A stretch of 64,000 nucleotides of DNA from positions 4,045,001 to 4,109,000 of the forward strand of contig NC_062240.1 in the NCBI RefSeq assembly GCF_905475465.1, given 5' to 3'. Shown piece after piece: positions 32,661 through 43,342 of the stretch; the first letter of the stretch is position 1, and each line of letters opens with the position of its first letter. Source of the DNA: Pieris napi. Lineage: Eukaryota > Arthropoda > Insecta > Lepidoptera > Pieridae. The position numbers and the translations under genes were made by a program. The notes below the pieces were generated by a model. The model made no database searches. It saw only the letters and a program-made list of their open reading frames with translations, and was not told where the DNA came from.

Positions 32661-33403
32661 TTACCGTGTACAAGAGGGACAAAATTAAAGTTGAAAAAAT
32701 ACGCTTATCACTTATATTACTTTCTTTTAAAATTTACATCTAAAATATTCTAAACTTCAAAGTATATATAATTGCGTGAACAATTTTTCAATTTGACACA
32801 TTTAATTGAAATCACAACTGTTGAGCCAATTAAATCCACAATGTTTTAACAAACCTACAACTAAGCCGGAACAAAAGGCTCACACTAAATAATACCTTTA
32901 CAACCATTAAGCGGTAACAACTGTAGCAAAGTTTACGGGTTGCGAACGAACAGTGCAATTTTGAGATTTTATGTTGTAATAGGGTTGACAACGTGATGTG
33001 AAATCGGTAATTTAAGTTTTAATATCTAACAAATACAAATATTATAATATGTATTATATATATATATATAAGCCAAGGCTGTATATTTTACTTATTAGTT
33101 TTATATACGTGCCCCGAGAGTATAGTGTAGGCAGTCTCTGCAACTGTTACATTCCATTCATTCGTTTCATAGCAATTAACTAAATCATGAGAGTTACGCC
33201 CCAAGAGTATAGCCAGACGTAGGCACTCTCTTCAACTGTTACTTTGCATTCATTAGTTACATAGCAATTAACATATAATTATTTTGCTAATATTCTACTG
33301 TTGTACGCGAGTGGTTAATATAGAGTAAAAATAAAATCCTCTTTTATTTAAAGCCAGGAATCGTACAATACTGCAATTATAATGATATTAATACTAATAA
33401 AAA
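32661..33403. other. Intergenic with short (TA)n
   Basis: A short TA run lies at 33055-33072. The tandem duplication inside is listed separately. Confidence 0.4.
33107..33272. repeat. Tandem duplication, two ~75-bp copies at ~89-bp period
   Basis: Both copies contain 'GAGAGTATAG' or 'AAGAGTATAG', 'CAACTGTTAC' and 'CATAGCAATTAAC' in the same order. They differ at about one base in eight. Confidence 0.75.
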
Positions 33404-33730
33404 AAATTTTTTTTTTATGTAACAGGTGAAAAACGGGCAAGAGGCTCATCTGATGTTAAGTGATGCCGTCTATAAATACTCACATTGCCAGAAGGCTCAC
33501 AAGTGCGTTGTCGGCCTTTTAAGAATTGGCACGCTATTTTCTTAAAGAACTCTAAGTTGAATTAGTTCGGTAATATTTCAGTGGGTAGCTGGTACAACAT
33601 AGTGGTGGTGCGCGGTAAAAACTGCCTTAAATATGCTCAGTTTTGGAACGACGGACGTCGAGGTGATACGGGTTAAATTTCATATTCTGCCTCGACGTCC
33701 GATGATGAAATTCAGCTGCAAGTATTAATC
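33404..33730 (-). mobile_element. LINE 3' end, family A (copy 8), longest
   Basis: About 325 bp antisense from the T-rich tail to 'ATTCAGCTGCAAGTATTAAT'. On the minus strand 'NMKFNPYHLDVRRSKTEH' is readable. It abuts the 5' truncation point of the reverse-transcriptase fragment that follows. Confidence 0.85.
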
Positions 33731-33758
33731 CGAACAATCTTATATATTTAATGCTTAT

Positions 33759-34637
33759 TTGTACGATATAAAATATTGTTTTCACTTTTCTAAACATCTT
33801 ATGTTCGCGGATGACCAAAAAATTTTCTTAAGAATAAAATCAATAGATAACTGTAATCAAATTCAACAAGATCTTAATAGGTTAGAAATATACTATAAAC
33901 AAAATAAACTTTCAATAAATATAAACAAATGTAATAAGATAACTTTTTCGCGTAAAAACAAAAAAATTCAATACACTTACAAAATCGATAACACCCCAAT
34001 AAAACAAGTAAAATTAGTAAAAGACCTGGGAATACTATTAGATGAAAAAATGGGCTTATCACAACATATCTCAGACATAACAGGCAAAGCGTATATGCAA
34101 CTAGGATTTGTCAAGCGGTCATGCAAGACATTTAATAACATACATTGCATTAAAAGCTTATATTTTGCTTATGTTAGAAGCGTGCTGGAGTATGCGAGTG
34201 TTATGTGGTCTCCATATTATACTAAGTATAAAAAAGCAATAGAAAATATACAAAAAAAGTTTGTAAAATTCCTTAGTTTTAAAAAATACCAATGCTTCGA
34301 TAGTTATGCGCATTCTTGCAATTATTTTAATTTAGACTCATTAGAAAGTCGGCGAAGTCAGCAAGACCTGCTTTTTTTACATGGTATCCTTAATGGGCGG
34401 ATCGATAGCCCCTATTTGCTGTCGTTAATTTCTTTTAAAATTCCTTCTAAATATGCGACAAGACACTCAAAATTGTTCCATGTGCCTCGTACGAACTCGA
34501 ATTACCTGCATAATTCACCAATGTTTCGGGTTTTATCTAACTATAACACTAATTATGAGGAATTTGATATTTTCCACCTCACCAAGGAACATGTGAGAAA
34601 ATATTTGAAGGGGCGGGAAGACTCGAATTTTGTTTAG
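33759..34637 (+). pseudogene. 5'-truncated LINE reverse transcriptase, Jockey/CR1-like
   Basis: An open frame of 292 codons holds the C-terminal part of a non-LTR retrotransposon reverse transcriptase. 'HLMFADDQKIFLRI' is the catalytic Y/F-x-D-D box near the N-terminus. Then come 'KLSININKCNKITFSRKN' (palm/thumb), 'VKDLGILLDEKMG' and 'YFAYVRSVLEYASVMWSP', all classic Jockey/CR1-clade landmarks. A full-length ORF2 would have an endonuclease and RT motifs 1-4 upstream; these are missing and the sequence breaks at about 33750. The uninterrupted frame suggests a recent insertion. Copies like this are dead on arrival because of the truncation. Confidence 0.9.
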
Positions 34638-34861
34638 GTTGTATTTGGTATTATTTTTTGTTTTAAATATTAAATTTCAGTTCTCTGCATATATTTTTTC
34701 TATTGATGCGCTTATTTGTTACATTTTTCTTATATAATATTGTATATCTATGTAATCTGTTTTGGCTTTTTGTACTGTATAAGTGTTTGTTTTGTAATAT
34801 TTTGTATGTTAGCTGTAAGATTACTTATAATTAAATAAATAAATAAATAAATAAATAAATC
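34638..34861 (+). mobile_element. 3' UTR and (AAAT)n tail of the LINE
   Basis: A noncoding ~190 bp follows the RT stop and ends in about eight AAAT units (34829-34860), a typical tail of LINEs that end in simple repeats instead of poly(A). Confidence 0.8.
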
Positions 34862-35220
34862 TTAAATGCAGTAGAAGATGTAGAGAGACCCTATATATCT
34901 CCACAACGCCAAGGGATCAGTCATTAATCTATTAATTATAGCTCCTTATATTATAGCTTCCAAAATTTAATTAATATAATATAAAGTGCTTTTTACTTAA
35001 TTTAGGAACTTAAATATACATTTCATATTGAAATAACAAAATAATTATTTGAGCAATCAATTTATAATAAGAACAACAGAATACTAATCAAATTTGTAGT
35101 TTTAACTTCAAAGGAAAAGTTTAAATTAATTTCTCCAGCTCAATTTACATAACGTTACGAAATAAAATCAGGCTTTAAATACTAAATAAACCAACCCCTT
35201 AAGCTATTTTAGTTGTGTCT
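34862..35220. other. Intergenic, nothing recognised
   Basis: AT-rich. Confidence 0.4.
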
Positions 35221-35330
35221 TAATTAAAGATTTAAGTTGGCGTCTGGTATATTACTAGTGACCCCAGAGCTTTCCTCGCTCCACCATTAAATATCGCAAT
35301 TCAGCGAGGAAATGATGCCAGCATTAAGGG
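35221..35330 (+). pseudogene. LINE C-terminal fragment, family C
   Basis: 'ATTAAAGATTTAAGTTGGCG', 'TGACCCCAGAGCTTTCCTCG' and 'CAGCGAGGAAATGATGCCAG' match the 47060 copy but with a ~15-bp deletion and frame loss. Confidence 0.7.
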
Positions 35331-35987
35331 TAGATAGGATCAAACTTTAAAAAAAAAAAATATTTTATCCATTTTTATTAGTATTGTTTTAGTTATCTAG
35401 TCTAGTTTAATATTCATAGTTGCAGTTATTTTTGAACAAAATACGAGTTTGTCCCTATACTTTATATAGGTTTTTGTTGAATTACCAGCGAAAGATGGCA
35501 GATAGCTAATTTACTAATCAAGATAAAGAGAATAAATAGCAAATTGAATACGGCTGGACTTACACTAGTATTTTTTTTTTAAATTTATTCCTTGGCATCT
35601 GAAGAAGGACAAGAGATAACTTGGAAAAATTGTACGGCGTTTTCTTAAAAACAAACGCTTGAACTGAAAAAAGTATTTTAAATAAAATAACAAAAAAAAA
35701 CAATCATGTACTCCACATTGGGACTGTCACAAATACTGTAAAATATTATTAGTAGCGACAAACTACCATAACATCGTTATATTTTTGTCAACCCTATCCG
35801 AATTGGTTGAGCTATTTTGGGACACAGATAGTAACATTGATATTGTTTTCACGTTTTCCAACCATATTGTATTGTTTTAATTGCAGTAGTCACTTTATAG
35901 CCTATTGTTGTAAAACTTTATAAATTCGGCGTATCAATATTATTTTAGTTCAGTTGCAGTTAATTTTAATAAAAGAGCATAAACATT
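35331..35987. other. Intergenic, nothing recognised
   Basis: No signal found. Confidence 0.4.
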
Positions 35988-36085
35988 CTTAAAAGCCAGC
36001 AACGCACTTGCGCGCCTTCTATCACTGTGAGTGTCCATGGGCGGTATCACTTAACATCAGATGGGCCTCCAGCCCGTTTCCACCT
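35988..36085 (+). mobile_element. LINE 3' end, family A (copy 9)
   Basis: Only the last ~95 bp ('AGCAACGCACTTGCG', 'GAGTGTCCATGGGCGGTATC', 'CCAGCCCGTTTCC'). Confidence 0.7.
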
Positions 36086-36265
36086 GATATATATATTGAA
36101 AAAATATATTATCATGACCAATATTTAGTAATAACTAATATATTTAATAATTATTATTATAGTAAATTTCTATATATAATACTTATATTTATGTTTTTAG
36201 ATATTAAAATATAAATTACCCATTTACACATCACGTTGTCCCCTATTAAAACATTATATAAAAAA

Positions 36266-36480
36266 CTAGCCGTTTCGCGCCCGCTTTGCTGGACGAATTA
36301 AAATAAATTTTATGTTTCATTAGTTTATTTTTTTTCATATTTTTATTATTCTTATTATTAACTTCCCGCTAAGAAAATTGAAATATTTCGAAAATCGAGT
36401 TTTTAACAGATGTTGACGTTTAGAGGTTCTAGGAAGCCTCCCCGAATGTTTCCGCGGTGAAGTCCGTATGGATAAATTTT
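36266..36480 (-). mobile_element. Helitron-like 3' part, family H4
   Basis: The minus strand ends with 'CCAGCAAAGCGGGCGCGAAA' then CGGCTAG and T. The interior is long and AT-rich. No convincing 5' TC end was found, so the left-hand boundary of the element is unknown. Confidence 0.45.
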
Positions 36481-36799
36481 CATAAAAGTAAAACAGCAAT
36501 TTAAAAAAAAAGGGTGCGTGTACTTATGTACGCGCGTAAGAAGTTATACTTCTTTGGCATTATTAAAAATAGTTTTTGATTGCATGCAAATAATTAATTA
36601 CAATTAAATAATCAAAGACTGGAAAAGGAGTCATTAAAGTCAATAAAGTTCAGTTTACATTTGAAAAATTAATTAAATAAATATTTATTATTATTCTCTT
36701 ACATTAAACAAATAAAACACTATTTATCTTTAAAACATTTTTATTTCATTATACTATTTATTTTTAAGTGACTGTCTTCATCAGAATTTCGGTTTGTAA

Positions 36800-37151
36800 T
36801 TTTAAATTAATCATTACTTGGTTGTGCATCTACGAGGCTTCTCCAAAACTAAAACTACTACTTGCTTTCTGCAACAAATAAGAGAATATTAATTTAAGCT
36901 CTGTCCATGCAAAACTTAAATTTTTTTATAATTCATATTATAAATTTTTTAACACATTTATATTAATATAATTATATAAATGTGTTAATAATATAATTTG
37001 TAGCACATGCTACAGACCTGGATAGCAACTTTCTTTTATTCTAGTTAGAGATAGAGATAATTTAAATATAATACCGGTGTCTTCCTTGTAGGTTTCTTTG
37101 GAGTTGTTTGGGGATTCTTGTTGTTCAGTTCGACATGATTTTCTTTAATCC
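36800..37151 (-). pseudogene. Possible terminal exons of the Myb/SANT-like gene
   Basis: A TTTTGTAG acceptor opens a segment that can read 'IKENHVELNNKNPQTTPKKP' (out of phase by one with the preceding exon), with donor CCG|GTATTA. A TTGTTGCAG acceptor at ~36875 then opens KASSSFSFGEAS and a stop, with AATAAA sites downstream (36.73-36.77 kb). If real, the one-base phase clash means the gene is frameshifted. Confidence 0.35.
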
Positions 37152-37248
37152 TACAAAATAATGAAATTGTTAAGTTATGTTGTCACTGTTGTGCACACCT
37201 TTGTTTGGCTTTTTTAGTATTCAAGTTATGTCAAAACTGATTTATTAC

Positions 37249-37308
37249 CTTGTCATTGTTGGCTTTTGGGATATCAATTGTTTCCAAACTGATTTTATTT
37301 GTAATATC
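37249..37308 (-). CDS. Myb/SANT-like gene, third visible exon
   Basis: Exactly 20 codons between TTTCAG and AAG|GTAATA, phase 0 on both sides. Confidence 0.65.
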
Positions 37309-37993
37309 CTGAAATATATAAATAACATCTATTAATTTAAGTATCATGGTGAGTGGTTCGCACTCAGGTATTAAGGTGTATTATACCCACTGTCCATTAT
37401 AAGTGGGAATGGGCTCACTTCTGGCTGGACAGAGTTTCGGTACTACAAGTGCAACATGGATGTTTTGAGGTATTACAATATCTCTAACTACCTGTAGGGG
37501 AATAAAGTACTGTTGTGAGCATATGCCTATGCTTGAAAGGTTGAACCTTGAACATTACCATACATCATATTTATAATTAACATTCCTACCTCGACACCAT
37601 CACAATCAAATTCATTGAAATCTACTTCAAACCGTTGCGGTATCATCTCTGCCATATCCATTGTGTCTCGAGAAGGTGATGGTGGCTTTGTTCCACCTCC
37701 AGTTTTAGATGTTTCACGGCGATAAGATGACAACTCTTTTTTTGTATTCAATTTAGTGCACTTCCACTGATTCATCAATTGTTTTTTGTCTCTTGTCCTT
37801 ATATTTGCTAGATTAAATCTGAAAAATTACATGTTTTGATTAAATAATGTGGTCATTTTTTTGAGATGCAGGTACTTATTAAAATGTTTACTTCTCTGTT
37901 ATATCGCTCCAAGCCTTCATTTTCTCCTTATTAGTATTCGTGCTTAAATCTTTGTTCTCAATTATTGATATATAGAATATTTCTAAAACGTTG
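37249..37993 (-). CDS. Myb/SANT-like DNA-binding protein gene, partial (three exons)
   Basis: Exons 37993-37892, 37818-37590 and 37308-37249 join in phase on the minus strand. The first carries 'IIENKDLSTNTNKEKMKAWS', the second 'LMNQWKCTKLNTKKELSSYR' and 'KTGGGTKPPSPS', the third 'DITNKISLETIDIPKANNDK'. E-N-K..K..AW, a K-W-K-K-like helix and the T-G-G-G-P linker are typical of insect Myb/SANT-like (MSANTD3-type) proteins, which bind DNA. The first ~25 residues with the start codon were not found. The next possible exon (acceptor at 37151) opens with GAT TAA in the required phase, so the protein either ends there or the gene is broken. Confidence 0.75.
37590..37818 (-). CDS. Myb/SANT-like gene, second visible exon
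   Basis: 77 codons. Acceptor TTTTCAG, donor GAG|GTAGGA, phase 0. It holds the last helix of the DNA-binding domain, the TGGGTKPP linker and an acidic stretch (MAEMIPQRFEVDFNEFDCDG). Confidence 0.8.
37892..37993 (-). CDS. Myb/SANT-like gene, first visible exon
   Basis: Acceptor GTTACAG, donor GAGAA|GTAAAC, phase 2. It encodes the middle of the Myb/SANT-like domain. An upstream exon with the initiator must exist if the gene is intact, but none is evident up to 38499. Confidence 0.75.
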
Positions 37994-38499
37994 CTGTAAC
38001 AAACGCAATAAACATAAGCATTGAATAATGGTTCATGTTTCAGTTTTAATCAACAATAATACTCGATAATACCTACGGATAGTTAACCTCAATTGTATTG
38101 AAGCACTCAGGAAGGTTGGCACAGTTTTTTCACAAATATTTTATCATATTAATTAGTTTTGATTTAGATATTAAATTTAAATCACTTCTGATTATAATTT
38201 AGACGCACATATAAAAATAGATACATAGATAATCTTTTATTTTAAACAATAATTCAAACTCCTATATTTGTTTAAAAGGTAAATGTCAATGTCAGATGTC
38301 AATTGTCATGGATATTCAAAATTCTTGTTAAGCTGCTAAGCTAAGAAATAGAATATGCGTGAAGTTAGCTTATATTCTATTTCTTTTGTAGATTGCGCAC
38401 GCTATAATCACACTCCGAATTTTGTGTCATAGGTGCGCGCGCATCGTAAAATTTCACTCTCATCAAATTTTCATAACGCGCCTAAAGAAGTATAACTTC

Positions 38500-39559
38500 A
38501 AAAATGAAGGAACGTTGGAATTTAAACCATTTAGGAAAAATTGCCCATCGAATGGTGGTAGTTTCATGTCGATACGATCAGTGGTTTAGGCGTGATTGAG
38601 CCTCAAACGAAGACCATTTTCATTATATATATATAGATATATTATGTTCTTTAATAATATACCTACCTAATAACTAATTGATTCTTTATTTGATATTATT
38701 GAAATGTATCCCCGTTATACAGCATACTTATTTAAGCAAGTGCAAAAACATTACTAGAAACACACAATTTATCACACAATTTGCTTAACACATATTCAAG
38801 CACGTCTGTAAAAGCTAACAGTCCATGAAAAGTTACTTAACTGCGAATAAGGCTTTTGTACTGTGGAAATTATCATAAGGAAACCTTCGAATGAGATTGC
38901 TTTCTTGGTACTTTGTGTACTTTGATGATGCTCGAATAGACTTTGTAAAGAACTTAATATTCTTTCTATGTGGGTGTGCACCCTATTGTATATTGAGTGT
39001 GTATTCTCTTTTTAGAGTGAATATCGAAACAGCTACAGAATTAGTTGATCCATTACTAAATGGAATTCATAAATTGTAACTATTTTTACTGCCAAGTCGC
39101 TAATATAAAGTACATGATTTTTGCGATGCGAGCTTCTTAAACAAATAGGTGATCTTCAATATTATGGCAATAGTGGTTCAATTCATTTATCCATTGTCGC
39201 TTTTTTATATTTGTCGAATGTCAATATTGTAACAACATGTTAAACATACTTTGATTCAACTATGAAACCCGTTACGAAATTCGTTATAAAAATCTTAAAA
39301 CAAAAAAATTAAATTGTGTATCAAAAATGCCACAGGTAATTAATTAGACTGTTAAGATGTGTGTACAGGACAAAGTCTGTCGAGTCCGCTAGTACCGATT
39401 ACTAACATTTTAAAGATTTTTGGATATTTTCTGCAATTTAAATAATGTAATCTTTATTTTACATTAAATACGATACATACTCATATTATCTCGTCGGCTA
39501 ATTGTGAGTCATTGCTGTCTAGAGAAGTTGGCAACTGTATCGGTATTCGGTAAAAAAAC
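38500..39559. other. Intergenic with Helitron-like 3' end at 39361-39392
   Basis: 'GGACAAAGTCTGTCGAGTCC' followed by GCTAG is a family-H3-like 3' terminus (hairpin plus CTAG). The frames at 38796-39079 on both strands are not recognised. Confidence 0.45.
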
Positions 39560-40150
39560 TATGCACAGAACCAAGAGATGAACGCTGTGTGGTGAGTCAG
39601 GCATTGTGGAATCGTAAGGTGTCAAGTGTTGGAAGCCTTGGAGAAGTAAGAGTAGTAAAAGTTAGCTTGTGGAAGGTCAGGAGAAGGCTGCCAATATCAG
39701 AAGTTACTGCCTGCCCAGGGCTCTATATTTCTCTGTGAGCACTGTGTTGCTCGACATCAGTTTGCTTGAAATTGTGCTTCATGGACTCTGGAGGACTGCA
39801 ATAAAACCTTATTTTCTGATGACGCTAGAATCTTTTTTTTAGAGAGGACCGATGTGCGAGTGCTTCGAACTCGGGAACGCTATGCGGAGGATTGTTTCAA
39901 AGAAATCACTCCATATGGCGGAGGCGTTATGGGCAGCAATTAAGTCAATGAAGCGTACGGAATTAGTTTACGTTGAAAATGGAACATTAATGATACACCG
40001 GTATATAAGAGAGTACTAAGTTCACTTGCATAGTCCGTTTTGACTGCTCTTAAGGAAGAAATTCCATTTTCATGGACGGCATTACTGGCCCGCACCGTTT
40101 TGGCGACGTAGAAGAAGTTGGGATCCGTCGTTTAGATTGTTTGGTCGTAT
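39560..40150 (+). pseudogene. Decayed Tc1/mariner-type transposase
   Basis: Translated pieces in two frames show 'ARHQFA', 'CASWTLEDCNKTLFSDDARI', 'VRVLRTRERYAEDC', 'ITPYGGG' and 'RTELVYVENG'. These match the central region of Tc1-type DDE transposases (FSDE.R, R.R.GER, GGGS.MVW), followed by an 'IFMDGITGPHR' relic of the F-M-Q-D-N-A-P-x-H block with the catalytic Asp area altered. Several stops and frameshifts make it non-functional. The terminal inverted repeats were not located. Confidence 0.75.
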
Positions 40151-41397
40151 GTATACGACCTTAGAATGTAAATTTCCTTAAGTGCCCATTTTTAGAGAGT
40201 TTATAACGAAAACTATGGTCATTCCAATTTTTATTATAAAAGTAAAAAAATCTTTCACATTTTTTGCGTTTATTTAACTTTTATACAAACAAAATATATT
40301 GCCTGGGGTATTAATTTCCTGTCCCGACCATGTCCAATCGCCATTCGAATTTGTCCAGCGATTGACGAACAAGCGAGAATCGGCGTTTTAATGAGAAATG
40401 TGTGTATGCCTTTGATTTCGTTTGTATACATTTAAATCTGTTATCGAGTGTCAGTCGTATTATTAAATTTTCCTTAGAATAAACATTTAGATAACAAGAT
40501 AAGCATTCAAAATATTTTAAAAGTAGATTTTTGCGTTTATTTTAATGAATATTGCTATTGTAGTGACCAAATTGACATAGGTTAAAGTCAGATTTCGTGT
40601 AACGGCCATAGACGGACCGCATGTTGGAGCCGAGACCGACTGCTCTAGAGCGGTCACCGCACGGCAATCTGCAGTTTTCATACTAAATTCATATCCGCAA
40701 TACACGGACCGTTCGAGCAGTTCCTTCTCATATATCGACGTCAAGCTGAAATCAGGTGATACGGTAGATAGCGGCCAACCCCAGAAAGTTAATAAAAATC
40801 TACATCTTGTTTTTTTTAAATTATTTCTTTCCAAAAAAGTTGAAATAAAATGAATATAATGTTATGTTATTTTTAATACTACATCCAACTATACGACCGT
40901 GTTACTATAAAATCACTATGGTTGGCAAGTGACCTAAAAGGATTTTGGTTTTTTTCTAAGTAAATAATTATAACTCCTACCTGCCCATTATATCATTCGA
41001 CTTCGGCTTGATATTAGATACAGCAGCCACCAGCAATATAAACGCAATATACGGTTATTCGTACTTTTACCCATATATTTATTTCACAGACAATATGATA
41101 TTTTATTTAAAATAATCTCGAGGGTATAAATAGTGATATAAGTGAGTGAGGCATCAATCACCAGCCGACTGTACTGATCCGTTAATTACAAAAGTTTATA
41201 TGCAAACAGCGAGCCTCCGGAAGCAATTTGTTCCGCTCGGCACAAAGTTGTGCAGCAGATGAGCTGTTTTTATTGACAGATTAAAAATATATGAACATTG
41301 AGCCGCTTTAGATCTGGATATTGGAGTGATTTTTGACCTCGTATATGATGAGAAATCTTTTATGTACAATTTTATAGTACGTTACAAATTTTGACAT
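40151..41397. other. Intergenic with a G/C-richer 105-codon frame
   Basis: A minus-strand open frame (40517-40834) lies in a locally G/C-richer patch. It has several Cys but no domain I can name, and no splice context links it to a gene. I see no other content. Confidence 0.4.
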
Positions 41398-41719
41398 CTA
41401 ATATATAAAATTCTCGTGTCACAGTTTTCGTTGCCATACTCCTCCGAAACGGCTCGACCGATTCTCATGAAATTTTGTGTGCTTATTGGGTATGTCTGAG
41501 AATCGGACAACATCTATTTTTCATCCCCCTAAATGTAAAGGGTAGTCCACCCCTTAATATTTTTTTTTTATTTTTAGATATTTTTTTCTGTTTTTATTTT
41601 TTTATGATACAACAATAAAAATACATACAACCCCTAACTTTCACCCCTCTACGATCAACCCCTATTTTTTTTATTATACATGATATACATGGCAAAACGA
41701 CGTTTGCCCGGTCAGCTAG
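41398..41719 (+). mobile_element. Helitron-like element, family H1, complete
   Basis: 322 bp from TCTAATATATAAAATTCTCG to GTCAGCTAG with flanking A and T, as expected for AT-target insertion. The 3' stem GGCAAAACGACGTTTGCC is perfect. This is the reference copy for H1. No open frame of note, so mobilisation would need an autonomous partner. Confidence 0.85.
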
Positions 41720-43102
41720 TAACATATAAATAAACACTTTTTATTTTATATTTTCTAATGGTTTCTTTAAACAATTTATAAATATACATAATTATCTCTT
41801 AACACAGAGTTAACAGATTTTAAAATGTTGTTAGAATCTGGTAGCAGACCGTTTGAAAAAAAAGTCGTTTTAATCAGAGCCACAAAGCCAAAAATTCCAG
41901 TCATGTTATAATATTAGGTCCCTAATTACAATATATTAAGACTGTACAATATCGTATTAAGAAGAGGTAATTGCAAAAGTTTTCGCCTGAACTTTGAACT
42001 TAACCAAGTATAGGTAACCACGATTAATGTCTTCTAAATTTTGATGAAAATTCCCGATTGAGTTGTTTGAGTAAAGACGTTAACGAATGATTTGAAACAC
42101 TTCATAATTATTAAAAATGTAAGAAACATACGTTAAATGAGACTACTGTCCAAGTAGTAGTAGCTGGAACAATGTGAAATATTTTATATTAAATTTCGAC
42201 TTTCGAATCGAAATGCAACAAATTTAGTTGTTATTTTCTGTGCATTTTTAAAAAAAAAACTGATTATATTATTGATTGAATGACATAAAATATATAAAAC
42301 TCATTAAATACATCCTAAGCTAATATTAGCTTACTTATATGACAAAATTATTTTCAATTTAAAGTTTGTTATAAAAAGCATTATTGTTCGACAATCGCTT
42401 GTTAACTCCAAATATAGGTTGAAAAATATATCCACTGTCAAAAGGATATCCTAAAAACCTAGTTTTGACATTAATAAGAAAGATAAAACCGCCATACTTA
42501 ACGTCAGTATTGAGCAAATACGACTCTCAAAACACTTTGTAGTTATACAAGTTATAATACATGTTATATCATCGGATTATTTTACGTTATACTTGCTTCT
42601 AATTTTGCGATGTTATTCGCTAGATTACACATAAACCCTTGAACACGTCGTCTGTGAGTTTGTCACGTTCGAAGCCTCAAATACACGAAATGCATACTAA
42701 TGAGTTCGTATTCAAAAATACATATAATAATAAAACGAGTTAAGGGTTCAAGTACATCAACTGTTTGTTAACCAAATACATGTATTAAAGTACCTCTAAA
42801 TAAATAATAATAATCATGGTACAAGCCTAAGACACGTTATTTTATCGTAGAATTGAGATGCATTATTTTTAACGGTGTGCATTAATGTTGATAACAGACA
42901 ATTATTTTTTTTGTTTAAAGATATTTCTTTATTCAAATTTCGTAAAAATACTAAAATTATTTCTAAAACATTTATGGATTAAATACGGAAAAAGTATTTA
43001 TTTGTATTTCATTTTGTATTTCAATATTTGTGAAATAAAATTAAAATTTTAATAAATGGTTTGCCTTCCTATTTCATTCTAATTTCATTCTTTTTTTTTA
43101 AA
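41720..43102. other. Intergenic, nothing recognised
   Basis: Strongly AT-rich without recognisable content. Confidence 0.4.
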
Positions 43103-43342
43103 GACAATTTACACCAATTGACCGAGTCCCATGCTAAGCTGGTGAAGCTTGTGTTATGGGTACTAGGCAACGGATATACATACATAGATAGATATATAAA
43201 TACATATTTAAACACCCAAGACCTAAGCACAACACCAAATGCTCATCACATCGATGTTCGTCTCAGCCGGGGATCGAACCCGGGACCCATGGATTCGCAG
43301 TCAGGGGCTAACCTAACCACTACACCAATGAGTCGTCAAAGT
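43103..43342 (-). mobile_element. SINE-3 (tRNA-derived) copy
   Basis: Antisense partner of the 20014 copy: 'GGTACTAGGCAACGGATATA', 'CGGGGATCGAACCCGGGACC' (inverse B box) and 'CTAACCACTACACCAATGAG' (inverse A box). It lies 3' to a T run, its inverted A-tail. Confidence 0.88.

Larger units (their letters stand above)
36512..38499 (-). mobile_element. ~2.0-kb element carrying a Myb/SANT-like gene
   Basis: The plus-strand left end is GGGTGCGTGTACTTATGTAC, preceded by nine A; the right end is 'GAAGTATAACTTC', followed by five A. Both ends, with ~100-200 bp of adjoining sequence, match the 365-bp element at 13608-13972 in reverse. The near-palindrome AGAAGTTATACTTCT lies close to both ends in inverted orientation. 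Between the ends sits a minus-strand, intron-containing Myb/SANT-like gene. A transposase is not seen. PIF/Harbinger transposons carry a Myb/SANT-like protein alongside a transposase, so a transposase-less derivative is inferred, but the termini lack ordinary TIRs and the class is uncertain. Confidence 0.6.
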
